Positions 8,838 through 17,975 of a DNA stretch of 64,000 bases are shown here, in pieces. The notes below the pieces were generated by a model, which was given only the letters and a program-made list of their open reading frames with translations, did not search any database and had not been told where the DNA came from. Source of the stretch: Oppiella nova (taxonomy: Eukaryota > Arthropoda > Arachnida > Sarcoptiformes > Oppiidae); contig CAJPVJ010000002.1 of NCBI GenBank assembly GCA_905397405.1, forward strand, positions 1 through 64,000, given 5' to 3'. The position numbers were made by a program, and so were the translations under genes. Within the stretch, counting starts at the first letter, position 1. Each line of letters begins with the position of its first letter.

Positions 8838-9434
8838 GTGTTTAGCGACCGTTTTGATCAACTCGTACAAGCTTTACGAATCTTACCCAGTGTTGGGCCG
8901 AAATCGGCTCAACGTATGGCACTCCATCTGATCATGAAAAATAAAGAAGGTGCTATTGGTTTGGCGCATGCACTAAACGAAGCAACTTCCTATATTCATG
9001 AGTGTAGTGTTTGTCATTCTTTAACTGAAAATGAAGTCTGTGATATTTGTTGCTCAAATGATCGGGATGATCAGCTGCTTTGTGTGGTTGAGTCTCCTGC
9101 AGATGTAATGGCAATAGAACAGTCTGGTAGCTTTAGAGGCAAATATCATGTATTGGGTGGACATTTGTCGCCTTTAGATGGTATTGGTCCTGAAGAAATA
9201 GGTATTCCATATCTAGTGCAGCGTTTAACCGATGGTAAAATTACGGAAGTAATTTTAGCCACCAATGCAACTGTAGAAGGGCAAGCGACTGCGCATTATC
9301 TTGTAGAAGCGACAAAACATTTGTCTTTGCAAATGACACGGATCGCACAAGGTGTGCCACAAGGTGGTGAATTGGAATATGTGGATAGTCATACGTTGAG
9401 TCAGGCTGTTCATAATCGCATGAGAATGAAATAG
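8838..9434 (+). CDS. recR: Recombination mediator protein RecR
   Basis: 198 residues with GTG start. It works with RecF/RecO to load RecA on gapped DNA. Domain order: helix-hairpin-helix at the N-terminus (LPSVGPKSAQRMALHL, ~17-32), a four-cysteine zinc finger (CSVC...CDIC, ~56-73), a Toprim domain (VVESPADVMAIEQSG, ~82-96; GPEEIG) and the C-terminal Walker-B-like region. The ribosome binding site AAGGA overlaps the stop of ybaB. Confidence 0.95.
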   Translation: MFSDRFDQLVQALRILPSVGPKSAQRMALHLIMKNKEGAIGLAHALNEATSYIHECSVCHSLTENEVCDICCSNDRDDQLLCVVESPADVMAIEQSGSFRGKYHVLGGHLSPLDGIGPEEIGIPYLVQRLTDGKITEVILATNATVEGQATAHYLVEATKHLSLQMTRIAQGVPQGGELEYVDSHTLSQAVHNRMRMK

Positions 9435-9781
9435 CGATCTTAGACTTGCTACCATTTAGAGTTTGTTGAGCTTGGATGTTTAGCGCAAATGCGATAACGA
9501 TTAAAAGATCAACAAACTCTGTCTCATTTAAAAATTATTTACATTCAATCTAAATTTTTTAGGTAAACTCAAGCTAAAGCAATGATTAGCCATGTTATTT
9601 ATTACTTTAAAATATACTTTTATTAAGTTGTAAAACCTATATATAAAATAAATATTCACAAGAAACTTTATTGAAAAATAAGGTGTTTACGGAGAATTAG
9701 TTTAAAAATATTATATTTAAATTTTATATATTAAGGTAAAATCATATTTCATTTGAATGTAACATTTTGACTTAAACTGAC
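9435..9781. other. Intergenic region recR-rnd
   Basis: 347 bases without a gene. It contains a perfect 12-bp inverted repeat (9458-9469 with 9509-9520) and then about 230 bases of very AT-rich sequence that should carry the rnd promoter. I see no RNA gene or ORF in it. Confidence 0.5.
9458..9520 (+). other. Long hairpin downstream of recR
   Basis: Arms AGAGTTTGTTGA and TCAACAAACTCT pair perfectly, separated by 39 bases that include a small CGCA/TGCG stem. There is no T-run after it, so it is not a standard intrinsic terminator. It may stabilise the 3' end of the ybaB-recR transcript. Confidence 0.5.
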
Positions 9782-10924
9782 ATGTTTCAATTTATTAATC
9801 AACAGACCGATCTCGAACATGTGTTGAATTTGATGCAACATACTTCGACTTATGGTCTAGACACTGAATTTATTAAAGTCGACACACTTTGGCCAAAACT
9901 CGGTGTATTCCAAATTAATGTCAATGGTCAAGTATTTTTGCTCGACGGCACAACCTTAAATTTAGATCGCTTTTGGTTTCAACTTTTTCAAGCACAGCAA
10001 AATATTTTTCATGCTTGTGGAGAAGATATTGATCTCATTTATCATTATGCAGATCAGAAAAATCTGAAGAATGTCTTCGATACCCAAGTGGGGTTGTCTT
10101 TTTTAGGACATGGTCTACAAGTCAGTTATCAAAATGCATTGAAATTGGTGTTAGAGATTGATATTGATAAAGATCAAACACGTTCAGATTGGCTGGCTCG
10201 GCCGTTAACAGATGAACAAATGAATTATGCAGCCAATGATGTTTTATACATTATGCGTTTGGCTGAAAAAGTAAAAGCAGAATTGGTCGAGAAAAGCTTA
10301 TATTCACATGTGCTTGAAGATTGTCAAAATTTAACCTTTGAAATCGCTTCAGAAACTCCAAAAGAAAAATTATATTGTGATATTGGTAATTATCGTCATT
10401 CCAGAAAACAATTGATGCAATTGCAACAATTAAGTGTTTGGCGTGAAGAAATGGTCAAAGCACTCAATCAACCACGTAGCTTTATTCTAAAAAATGCCAC
10501 GATGATTGATTTGGTTGAAGTCAATCCTAAAAATAATTTTCAATTGTCCTCTGTGAAGGGAATACGTCCAAATATTGTGCGTGAACATGGAAAAACAATT
10601 TTAGATTTATTGAAGTTTCTGCCTGAAACCGATGAGTGGCCACTGCGTATTGCACGACCAATCAAGCATTCTTCTCAGGGAATCACCCTTGAAGTAGATG
10701 AGTTAATTTCTCAGGTTTCATTTGAAATGCAAGTACCTAAAGAAGTACTTATGCGTAAAAAATGGTTAAATGCCTTGTATCATCATGTGGTATTTCATGG
10801 CATTGAACAGGATTTACCTGGTTATTTGTTGGGGTGGCGCTATGAATTGCTTACCCAGCCACTTATCCATCTGTTACAAGAAGATATTAAGTTTTTAAGT
10901 ATGCAGATGAAGGTCAATGAATAG
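9782..10924 (+). CDS. rnd: Ribonuclease D
   Basis: 380 residues. A DEDD-type 3'-5' exonuclease domain carries DTEF (residues 27-30), CGEDIDLIYH (~78-87) and the WLARPLTDEQMNYAANDVLYI block (~142-162, YxxxD motif), followed by an HRDC region (QLSVWREEMVKALNQPRSFIL, ~211-231). It trims tRNA precursors and other structured RNAs. Length matches E. coli Rnd (375). Probably monocistronic with its own promoter in the 350-base upstream spacer. Confidence 0.93.
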   Translation: MFQFINQQTDLEHVLNLMQHTSTYGLDTEFIKVDTLWPKLGVFQINVNGQVFLLDGTTLNLDRFWFQLFQAQQNIFHACGEDIDLIYHYADQKNLKNVFDTQVGLSFLGHGLQVSYQNALKLVLEIDIDKDQTRSDWLARPLTDEQMNYAANDVLYIMRLAEKVKAELVEKSLYSHVLEDCQNLTFEIASETPKEKLYCDIGNYRHSRKQLMQLQQLSVWREEMVKALNQPRSFILKNATMIDLVEVNPKNNFQLSSVKGIRPNIVREHGKTILDLLKFLPETDEWPLRIARPIKHSSQGITLEVDELISQVSFEMQVPKEVLMRKKWLNALYHHVVFHGIEQDLPGYLLGWRYELLTQPLIHLLQEDIKFLSMQMKVNE

Positions 10925-11108
10925 CGGCTGTTGCTGCTGTTGTTTAGATGAATAATCACCAATAGCCAAGAAAGCTTACTGTGTTATTGTTGATCAAAGA
11001 TTTAGCAATTGGACATAAATAACGACTGACGCGTTAACTTTCGATAATGTATCCGTCGTTTTTTTCATGTATGCTGTCAACTAAGTTTTACTGAAGCTGT
11101 TGTTTAAA

Positions 11109-11414
11109 ATGCATTGTGATATTTATAAATCGAGCAAAAAAGATGAAATGTATCTTTATGTGGCTCGCCCAAATCATCCAAATACAGACGAAAGTGCAGA
11201 TCCCTTAGCGGCTCTTTCTGAGCCACTACGTGTTGCCTTTGGTCGTGCAACGCATGTAATGCATCTTGAACTGAGCGAAGCTCGACCTTTGGCACGTGTA
11301 AATGTGTTACATGTAATCGATTCACTCAATATAAAAGGCTTCTTTATTCAAATGCCGCCAGAAGGTTTAATTAACCCAAATGCGGTTGAACCAGAGGGAT
11401 TACGTGGTGCTTGA
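11109..11414 (+). CDS. YcgL domain-containing protein
   Basis: 101 residues matching the YcgL family: [18 protein letters not shown] at the start, [11 protein letters not shown] near residues 77-87. The protein is small, cytoplasmic and of unknown biochemical role; in gammaproteobacteria it usually sits beside rnd, as here. I chose the ATG at 11109 (GAAG 12 bases upstream) over a TTG at 11100, because family members begin with this CDIY segment. The stop overlaps the start region of the next gene. Confidence 0.88.
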   Translation: MHCDIYKSSKKDEMYLYVARPNHPNTDESADPLAALSEPLRVAFGRATHVMHLELSEARPLARVNVLHVIDSLNIKGFFIQMPPEGLINPNAVEPEGLRGA

Positions 11415-11820
11415 TCAGTTATCAGGAATATGGGCAAATTTTTTAGATCTATTTGATGCTATCCCAGAAGATAATATCGCAATAACCGTCTATATTCTTG
11501 GGACGCTGTTGATTTTATGGTGCTGGTATTCGATTTCAAAACGATTGCCATCGCCACTTGGCGGTATTACATGGATCATTGTATTTGCCGTTCTTGCAAC
11601 CCCGACCATTTCTGAAGGACCAAACTCAGCGATTGCGCCAGCAATATTTGGACTGTTATTTGGTATTCTTACCAAGGATTCACCATTGATTTGGTCAAAT
11701 CTTGCCTTAATTACATTTGTCATGGGTATTGGTTTAGTCATTGGATTTTTTTGGTCTAAATACAAAACCACGAAAAATACCCAAGCAAGCGCTGTAGCAA
11801 AAAATATTTCACCACTTTAA
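11404..11820 (+). CDS. Small integral membrane protein of unknown function
   Basis: About 138 residues with three hydrophobic segments: [16 protein letters not shown] (~27-42), [13 protein letters not shown] (~56-68) and a long one around [18 protein letters not shown] (~100-117), then a basic tail. The start is a GTG at 11404 or 11407, seven to ten bases after AGAGGG and overlapping the end of the YcgL gene; an upstream ATG at 11380 has no binding site. Likely translationally coupled with YcgL and followed 20 bases later by the MoxR gene. Confidence 0.7.
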   Translation: MVLDQLSGIWANFLDLFDAIPEDNIAITVYILGTLLILWCWYSISKRLPSPLGGITWIIVFAVLATPTISEGPNSAIAPAIFGLLFGILTKDSPLIWSNLALITFVMGIGLVIGFFWSKYKTTKNTQASAVAKNISPL

Positions 11821-11840
11821 ATAAAAAATAAAGGTAAGTT

Positions 11841-12692
11841 ATGTCTGTCGATTCTCAACAATTCACAGGTACTGAACAGTATATCGCAACGGATAGTTTA
11901 AAACTGGCTGTAAAAGCAGCTCGAGCATTGCAAAAGCCATTATTGGTGAAAGGCGAACCTGGTACAGGTAAAACCTTATTGGCTGAACAAGTTGCTGAGA
12001 GTCTAGGTCTTAAATTAATTACTTGGCACATTAAATCTACAACCAAAGCACAGCAAGGTTTGTATGAGTATGATGCAGTTTCTCGTTTACGTGATAGCCA
12101 GTTGGGCGATGACCGTGTTTACGATATTAAAAACTACATCAAACCAGGTAAGTTGTGGGATGCATTTACCAGCGAAGAACGCTGTGTATTGTTGATTGAT
12201 GAAATAGACAAAGCAGATATTGAATTTCCAAATGACTTGCTGCATGAATTAGACAAAATGTCATTTTTTGTCTATGAAACAGGCGAAACCATTACCGCAA
12301 CCCAACGTCCAATCGTAATCATTACTTCAAATAATGAAAAAGAACTGCCAGACGCATTTTTACGTCGTTGTTTTTTCCATTATATTGAATTTCCTGATGA
12401 AGCAACGATGCGTGAAATTATCGCAGTTCATTTTCCAAATATCTCTGGAACATTGGTTTCAGAAGCATTACAAGTCTTCTTTAAATTACGTCAAGTGCCT
12501 GGCTTAAAAAAACCACCTTCAACATCTGAATTGATTGACTGGTTAAGCTTGTTAATGGCAGATGATATGCCAGAAGACATTTTGCGTAATCATGATAAAT
12601 CAAAAGCGATTCCACCTTTATATGGTGCATTGATTAAAAATGAGCAAGATGTACAGTTGCTTGAACGCTTAGCCTTTATGTCACGTCGTTAA
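11841..12692 (+). CDS. MoxR-type AAA+ ATPase
   Basis: 283 residues. Walker A GEPGTGKT (~38-45), Walker B VLLIDEIDKAD (~112-122), sensor 1 IITSNNEKELPDAFLRRC (~156-173) with the arginine finger. MoxR proteins act as chaperones that insert cofactors or assemble complexes, nearly always with a von Willebrand A partner; that partner is the next gene, 15 bases downstream. A clear AAAGGTAAG element precedes the ATG. The client of this pair cannot be read from context. Confidence 0.9.
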   Translation: MSVDSQQFTGTEQYIATDSLKLAVKAARALQKPLLVKGEPGTGKTLLAEQVAESLGLKLITWHIKSTTKAQQGLYEYDAVSRLRDSQLGDDRVYDIKNYIKPGKLWDAFTSEERCVLLIDEIDKADIEFPNDLLHELDKMSFFVYETGETITATQRPIVIITSNNEKELPDAFLRRCFFHYIEFPDEATMREIIAVHFPNISGTLVSEALQVFFKLRQVPGLKKPPSTSELIDWLSLLMADDMPEDILRNHDKSKAIPPLYGALIKNEQDVQLLERLAFMSRR

Positions 12693-12707
12693 TGAGGAGA
12701 TCGCAAC

Positions 12708-13895
12708 ATGTTTGTGCGATTATTTTATACCCTCAGAAAATATGGTGTTCCAGTTTCAACACGAGAACTCATTGATCTAAACCAAGCAATTAGTGAAGGC
12801 TTGGTTTTTGCCGATCAAGATGATTTTTATCAATTAGTAAAGACAGTCATGGTCAAAGATGAACGCTTCTTTGACAAATTTGACCGTGCCATGAAAGATT
12901 ATTTTGAAGGTATCCATACTTTTGATATCGATGATCTGCTCAGCAAAGTTCAAAAACTTCCCAAAGACTGGTTTGATTTAGAGTTACTTGAAAAACATCT
13001 CACACCTGAACAGCGTGCTGAATTGCTGAAAGCAGGTTCGCTTGAAGAACTGATGAAGATGTTGGAAGAACGCTTGCGTGAACAACATAAAAAACATCAA
13101 GGTGGCAACCGTATGGTTGGCACAGGTGGAACTTCACCTTTTGGTGCTTTTGGTGACCATCCTGAAGGCGTGAGAATTGGTGGCCCGAGCCGTAAAAATT
13201 CAGCAGTAAAAGTTTGGGAACAGCGTAAATATCAAAATTTAGATGATGAACAAATTTTAGGTACTCGACAAATGCAAATGGCTTTACGTCGATTACGTAA
13301 GTTTGCTCGTCAAGGCGCTGCAGAAGAATTAGACATTAACAGCACCATTTATGAAACTGCCAAACAGGGCATTTTAGATGTACAAATGGTGCCTGAACGG
13401 CGTAACCGAATTAAAGTTTTGATGTTGTTTGATGTGGGGGGATCGATGGATTCACACATTGCACAATGTGAAAAATTGTTTAGTGCGGCAAAAACTGAAT
13501 TTAAAACCTTAGAATATTTTTATTTCCATAACTGTCTATATGACTATGTGTGGAAAGATAATCATCGTCGTTCTTCTACCCGAATGAATACATGGGATTT
13601 ATTCAATACCTATGGTAAAGACTATCGTGTAATTGTGGTGGGTGATGCAAGTATGGCACCTTATGAGCTGAAATCGGTCGGTGGTTCTGTTGAATATATG
13701 AATGATGAAGCAGGAGACGTATGGTTACGCCGCTTGCGCAATCATTTTGAAAAAACAGCATGGTTAAATCCAGAAGAGCAAGGTTATTGGCATTACACGC
13801 AAACCATCGCATTAATTAAACAATTATTCGACGATCATATGTTTCCAATGACCCTTAAAGGTATTGAGGATATGACGAAATATTTGTCACGATAA
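12708..13895 (+). CDS. VWA domain-containing CoxE-like protein
   Basis: 395 residues, partner of the MoxR ATPase. The N-terminal half is helical (MFVRLFYTLRKYGVPVSTRELIDL; the helix-rich region ~100-135 ends in a basic EEQL/REQHKKH segment). The C-terminal VWA domain has a modified MIDAS sequence DVGGSMD (~243-249) in place of DxSxS, then TWDLFNTYGKDYRVIVVGDASMAPYEL. Such domains bind divalent metal and grip partner proteins. GGAGA precedes the ATG. Operon with the ATPase and perhaps with the two genes before it. Confidence 0.88.
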   Translation: MFVRLFYTLRKYGVPVSTRELIDLNQAISEGLVFADQDDFYQLVKTVMVKDERFFDKFDRAMKDYFEGIHTFDIDDLLSKVQKLPKDWFDLELLEKHLTPEQRAELLKAGSLEELMKMLEERLREQHKKHQGGNRMVGTGGTSPFGAFGDHPEGVRIGGPSRKNSAVKVWEQRKYQNLDDEQILGTRQMQMALRRLRKFARQGAAEELDINSTIYETAKQGILDVQMVPERRNRIKVLMLFDVGGSMDSHIAQCEKLFSAAKTEFKTLEYFYFHNCLYDYVWKDNHRRSSTRMNTWDLFNTYGKDYRVIVVGDASMAPYELKSVGGSVEYMNDEAGDVWLRRLRNHFEKTAWLNPEEQGYWHYTQTIALIKQLFDDHMFPMTLKGIEDMTKYLSR

Positions 13896-13958
13896 ATTAT
13901 TCTCAAGCAAAGTTGTTATTCATAAATTCAACGGCTGATTTATTAAATAGGGAAAGAA

Positions 13959-15167
13959 ATGGATCATCAAATAAATGGTATTGCATTACCAAATGAACAA
14001 GGCTTTTTTGGTGAATATGGTGGTCAATTTATTCCACCTCATTTAAAAGAAGCAATGGATGAAATCAATGTTGCATATGAAGAAATCCGTAAAACGCCTG
14101 AATTTCAAAATGAATTGGCTGATTTATTTGCCAACTATGTAGGTCGTCCTAGTCCTTTATTTCATGCAAGACGTCTTTCTGATCAATTGGGTGGCGCACA
14201 AATCTATTTAAAGCGTGAAGACTTAAATCATACAGGCGCACACAAAATTAACCATTGTTTAGGTGAAGCTTTGCTTGCCAAATATATGGGAAAAACCAAA
14301 GTAATCGCAGAAACAGGTGCTGGTCAACATGGTGTTGCACTTGCAACCGCGTGTGCTTTGGTCGGCATTCCATGTGAAATTCATATGGGGCAGGTGGATA
14401 TTGAGAAAGAGCATCCCAATGTCGTGAAAATGAAAATTTTGGGTGCAAAATTGGTTTCAGTCACTCAAGGTACTGCAACACTGAAAGATGCTGTAGATAG
14501 CGCATTTGAAGAGTATTTAAAAGACCCTAAAAACTTTATTTATGCGATTGGTTCTGTGGTTGGACCACATCCTTTCCCAAAAATGGTACGTGATTTCCAA
14601 TCTATTATCGGCAATGAAATTAAAGTTCAAACCCAAGATCGCTTTGGCGCACAACCAGATTATGTGGTTGCGTGTGTAGGCGGTGGCTCAAATGCAATTG
14701 GCGCATTCACGGCATTTTTAAATGATGCAGAGGTTAAACTGGTTGGTGTGGAACCTGCAGGTCATGGTCTGGATACTCAACAGCATTCAGCAACATTGAC
14801 TTTAGGAAAGCCAAGTCAGATTCATGGTATGGCTTGTTATGTACTAGAAGATGAACAGGGCGCACCATTGCCTGTGCACTCGATTGCATCTGGTTTGGAT
14901 TATCCGGGTGTAGGCCCTCAACATAGCTTCTTAAAAGATTTAGGCCGTGTGGAATATTCAACAGCAACTGATCAAGAGTGTTTAGATGCGTTTATGACCC
15001 TTTCGCGAGTAGAAGGGATTGTTCCTGCATTAGAAAGTTCTCATGCTGTGGCGTGGGCAATTCGTGAAGCGCCTAAATTAGCGAAAGAAATCAAAATTGT
15101 TGTAAACCTTTCAGGGCGTGGTGATAAAGATGCCGACTATGTTGCTGAGAAGCTAAACCTAAACTGA
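13959..15167 (+). CDS. trpB: Tryptophan synthase beta-chain-like PLP enzyme (no trpA neighbour)
   Basis: 402 residues with all TrpB active-site elements: PLP lysine K96 in GAHKINHC, the [10 protein letters not shown] loop with its catalytic Glu (~119-128), the phosphate-binding [10 protein letters not shown] (~231-240), [11 protein letters not shown] with Asp (~306-316), and [13 protein letters not shown] at the end. It should make Trp from Ser and indole. Unlike a normal trp operon, trpA and trpF are not adjacent and it follows an unrelated VWA gene by 63 bases. In Acinetobacter the main trpB usually lies with trpF, so this is probably a second, stand-alone copy for indole salvage or another beta-replacement. 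Confidence 0.85.
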   Translation: MDHQINGIALPNEQGFFGEYGGQFIPPHLKEAMDEINVAYEEIRKTPEFQNELADLFANYVGRPSPLFHARRLSDQLGGAQIYLKREDLNHTGAHKINHCLGEALLAKYMGKTKVIAETGAGQHGVALATACALVGIPCEIHMGQVDIEKEHPNVVKMKILGAKLVSVTQGTATLKDAVDSAFEEYLKDPKNFIYAIGSVVGPHPFPKMVRDFQSIIGNEIKVQTQDRFGAQPDYVVACVGGGSNAIGAFTAFLNDAEVKLVGVEPAGHGLDTQQHSATLTLGKPSQIHGMACYVLEDEQGAPLPVHSIASGLDYPGVGPQHSFLKDLGRVEYSTATDQECLDAFMTLSRVEGIVPALESSHAVAWAIREAPKLAKEIKIVVNLSGRGDKDADYVAEKLNLN

Positions 15168-15187
15168 TGATTAAAAATTGATTGATC

Positions 15188-15214
15188 TAAAAACCTAGCT
15201 TTGGCTAGGTTTTT
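15188..15214 (+). terminator. Terminator after trpB
   Basis: Stem AAACCTAGC / GCTAGGTTT-like with four-base loop and trailing T-run, 20 bases after the stop codon. Confidence 0.85.
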
Positions 15215-15383
15215 ATGTTTTCGTTAAATTTGAAATTCAGCCTTAGTTTTTATTTAATGAACTCGATTGTTTATCCCCGTGATAAATGAAGATATGCAAC
15301 TCAAAGCTGGTGATTATTTCTATTATCTTGAAATTTAAAAGAGGTTTTACATGCAAGCTGAGCTGCCAATTTTCTATACACAA

Positions 15384-15410
15384 TAAAAACCCTCCATCTG
15401 GAGGGTTATA
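15384..15410 (-). terminator. Terminator of the CBS-domain gene
   Basis: Stem AACCCTCC / GGAGGGTT with a loop of four; both flanks carry A/T runs, and it sits 16 bases beyond the stop of the minus-strand CBS gene. Confidence 0.85.
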
Positions 15411-15425
15411 TTTTTATAATGTCAC

Positions 15426-15857
15426 TTAACCTGAAATATATTGTCTTAACTGTTCAATCAATTTTCTTTGATCTTCCATCGTAGCTTTGACTAAATCGCC
15501 AATAGAAACAAATCCAACCAGCGTTTCACCTTCAATCACAGGTAAATGGCGTAGGTGTCCGTCAGTCATTAAATTTAAACATTCTTCAACAGTATGGCCA
15601 CGTGTCACAGAAATCACTCTAGACGTCATAATTTCAGCGACCGTTGTATGGTCAGAGGTACGCTGCATAAGCGCAATTTTACGCGTATAGTCGCGTTCTG
15701 AGAGGATTCCGACGACCTTTGTATCTTGAGTGACAACCACAGCACCAATACCTTTGTTTGCCATAAGTGTAATGGCTTCTAATACTGTGGCAGAGGGTGA
15801 AATCGTATAAATTTCACGACCAATCTTATCTTGGATTACTTGTGCTACTGTCGTCAT
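15426..15857 (-). CDS. Tandem CBS-domain protein
   Basis: 143 residues made of two CBS domains: residues ~10-65 (TVLEAITLMANKGIGAVVV, VVGILSERDYTRK) and ~75-130 (VAEIMTS, TVEECLNLMTDGHLRHLPVI, LVGFVSIGDLVK). Such stand-alone CBS pairs bind adenine nucleotides and act as energy sensors, often regulating an unlinked partner. I chose the ATG at 15857, preceded by AAGGAAG at ideal spacing, over an in-frame ATG at 15896. Confidence 0.88.
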   Translation of the reverse strand: MTTVAQVIQDKIGREIYTISPSATVLEAITLMANKGIGAVVVTQDTKVVGILSERDYTRKIALMQRTSDHTTVAEIMTSRVISVTRGHTVEECLNLMTDGHLRHLPVIEGETLVGFVSIGDLVKATMEDQRKLIEQLRQYISG

Positions 15858-16004
15858 AATTATTCTTCCTTTTCTAGGGTGCTTACCAATCTGCACACCT
15901 TTAACTTAACTGTATTTTTTAACTTTGCAAATACTTTGCAGTCATAAAAATATAAAGTTTATTTTTTACAACAATTTTAAACCACTAAAAATATATCTTC
16001 GACT

Positions 16005-16382
16005 TTAAGCCGGTTGAAATTGAACATGACTATGGAAAAAGAAATGTTCCATTTGAGAGGTTGAGAGTTTAAATTTTCGAGATGAGGAATTAAACAATGC
16101 AGGCATGATATTGAGCCGTGTTAATGTAGGTAACAGCGATTCTCTAAAATCTTTAGGTGTTATTCTGCGAGGGGTGTAGTGAGGCCAATGAATCTTTGCA
16201 TACTGATGGGCTTGAACAGCGTTTAGCCAAAAAGGAAAATAAACTTCATTAGAGCCAGACTTCATTGCCCAGCCATCATGGTAAAGTCCCCAAAGTACAC
16301 CACAATACATGAGTGATTTTAAAATAGAAATTTTAATAAACAATTCATTCGAAATGGGCTGAAGATGAATATACTTTTTCAT
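16005..16382 (-). CDS. DUF2750 family protein
   Basis: About 125 residues. It matches DUF2750 in the core LWGLYHDGWAMKSGSNEVYF (residues ~31-50), then PFWLNAVQAHQYAKIHWPHYTPRRITPKDFRESLLPTL, the region where family members have W-P...A...W and I..F...WLP. Cytoplasmic, function unknown. The ATG at 16382 is used rather than a TTG nine bases upstream. It stands alone between the CBS and Sel1 genes; no terminator was recognised. Confidence 0.7.
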   Translation of the reverse strand: MKKYIHLQPISNELFIKISILKSLMYCGVLWGLYHDGWAMKSGSNEVYFPFWLNAVQAHQYAKIHWPHYTPRRITPKDFRESLLPTLTRLNIMPALFNSSSRKFKLSTSQMEHFFFHSHVQFQPA

Positions 16383-16537
16383 AATTAACAATCTTATTTA
16401 GTACATTGCCTATTGTAGTTGAAATTCTTATAAGAACTGTTAGTGCTTTATGCTCAATCGTAAGCATTTATTAAAACAATAAAAAATGTATTGAAAACGT
16501 AATGATTGATTAAAAATAAAAAGGATAGGGGTTAAAA

Positions 16538-16562
16538 AAACGCCACCTAGGTGACGTTTTAT
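16538..16562 (-). terminator. Terminator of the Sel1 gene
   Basis: Arms AAACG-CACC and GGTG-CGTTT (one mismatch) around CTA, with the T-run on the minus strand. It overlaps the stop codon region of the small Sel1 gene. Confidence 0.7.
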
Positions 16563-16795
16563 TATGCTTGCATGGTTGCCATCTTTTGCCAATATTGGGC
16601 TTTTAGAGAATCACGTTCAACACGGAAACCTTGGTAGTAAAGTTCTGCAAGAAACATTGCCGCTTTACCATGACCCGCTTTCGCCGCATCTTCTAATGCT
16701 TTTACCGCTTCTACAAAGTTCATTTCACACTGGATTGTATTTACAGCATCTGCATAAACATGTTCTAAGTCTTGGTGAGAGATTTGATGAATCAT
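16562..16795 (-). CDS. Small single Sel1-like repeat protein
   Basis: 77 residues starting at the ATG at 16795, which follows AAGGAG with six-base spacing; an upstream in-frame start would lengthen it by 12 residues but has no binding site. After a short helix comes one Sel1/TPR-like unit (AKAGHGKAAMFLAELYYQGFRVERDSLKAQYWQKMA, cut here into AKAGHGKAAMFL ... SLKAQYWQKMA, residues ~39-74). Most Sel1 proteins have several repeats; one alone suggests a small adaptor. Cytoplasmic, partner unknown. Confidence 0.75.
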   Translation of the reverse strand: MIHQISHQDLEHVYADAVNTIQCEMNFVEAVKALEDAAKAGHGKAAMFLAELYYQGFRVERDSLKAQYWQKMATMQA

Positions 16796-17017
16796 ATATA
16801 ACTCCTTATTGTAATTATGATCTTTTAACATAGCTCCCCAACGGAGCTTATACTTAACTAATCTAACTTAACTTTATTAAACTAATATTACAATTAGCCT
16901 TGTTTGTCAAGCGATTTGAAATCTATGCTTGACGAATATAAGATTACATGATTAAACATTAATCAGAAATAATATTTATTAAAATCAATATGAGAATTAA
17001 GACAAAGGGAGAGCAAA

Positions 17018-17374
17018 ATGACAAACACTATAGATGGCTTTATTTTTGATGTACCCGCTGCTGAGTCTCAGATCGTAGAATTAGCTCAGTATCACCGTAA
17101 ACAACTGGATGAGGCAATTTATCATCAAGAAATCCATCTTGGGGATTATTGTTTAGCCCAGCGTAAACGCGTGTACGATTATACCCGAAACTTAAATCCA
17201 GTGCAAAAAGCAGGCTTTTACCGGATCTATGATGGTGAATTAAGGCGTCTTGCTGATGATGATGATTTGCATCCAGCGCATGCAGAGGGTGGAGTGAGTA
17301 TCTTTGCTGTCAGTATTGCATTGGCAATTATTGCGATCATTTTGTATTTTGCATTTTTGAGAGCAATTATTTAA
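17018..17374 (+). CDS. Hypothetical tail-anchored membrane protein
   Basis: 118 residues. The N-terminal ~90 residues are soluble and charged (YHRKQLDEAIYHQEIH, RKRVYDYTRNLNPVQKAGFYRIYDGELRRL); a single membrane helix ends the protein (VSIFAVSIALAIIAIILYFAFL, ~93-114). GGGAGAG precedes the ATG at good spacing. Unrecognised family; the topology suggests a cytoplasmic domain anchored to the inner membrane. Followed by a strong terminator, so monocistronic. Confidence 0.7.
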   Translation: MTNTIDGFIFDVPAAESQIVELAQYHRKQLDEAIYHQEIHLGDYCLAQRKRVYDYTRNLNPVQKAGFYRIYDGELRRLADDDDLHPAHAEGGVSIFAVSIALAIIAIILYFAFLRAII

Positions 17375-17419
17375 TCATGCAATTTATGCGTTAAGCGCTA
17401 TTGTTCTCTAAACATTCAT

Positions 17420-17456
17420 AAAGCTCTCGTCTTTTATTAGAGGAGAGCTTTCATTT
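17420..17456 (+). terminator. Terminator
   Basis: Arms AAAGCTCTC and GAGAGCTTT around a 14-base loop with partial inner pairing, followed by T-rich sequence. Confidence 0.7.
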
Positions 17457-17638
17457 TGTCGATAAATTATTTTTGCTGTTGCAGAGTTTGTCTGTTACGG
17501 TTTGCTTGGCATATTTCCTCAAGATATCAATGATGATTGAAGATGGCTGTATACTTGAGAATACAGATAAAATGTAGTTTAGAAAGCGCTATATTTTTAT
17601 GATCAGAGTGATAAACTATCCATAATTAGAGGTAGTTC

Positions 17639-17965
17639 ATGCGTAAATTCAAAGATTATTTTCAAAAATTGTATAGTTCTTTTCCTGTGGAAAATATCTT
17701 GAATTCCCTTGTGGTGATCATCAGTGCAAGTACGATCTTTCTCGCAATATTGGCTTTAACACGGCCAATTAATCCAGATCAATACAAATATGTGGTGCAA
17801 TATTCACAACAAGCAGCCAATCCTAAGACGCAAAAGATTGCCCATCAATTGCGCAGCCAAGATCGTATTTATGTGGTTGAATATTTACGCCTACTACGTG
17901 CCTATCATTTTGAAAACCAACAGGTAAAACGATATCCTGCGGTGGATAGTAAAGATCCACAATAA
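17639..17965 (+). CDS. Hypothetical single-pass membrane protein
   Basis: 108 residues. A basic N-terminus (MRKFKDYFQKLY) leads to one membrane helix (LVVIISASTIFLAILALT, ~25-42), then a soluble C-terminal part (~45-108) rich in Q, Y and R. A GAGG element lies six bases before the ATG. It is convergent with the M16 peptidase gene (11 bases apart). No family recognised. Confidence 0.65.
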   Translation: MRKFKDYFQKLYSSFPVENILNSLVVIISASTIFLAILALTRPINPDQYKYVVQYSQQAANPKTQKIAHQLRSQDRIYVVEYLRLLRAYHFENQQVKRYPAVDSKDPQ

Positions 17966-17975
17966 CTGGCAATAC

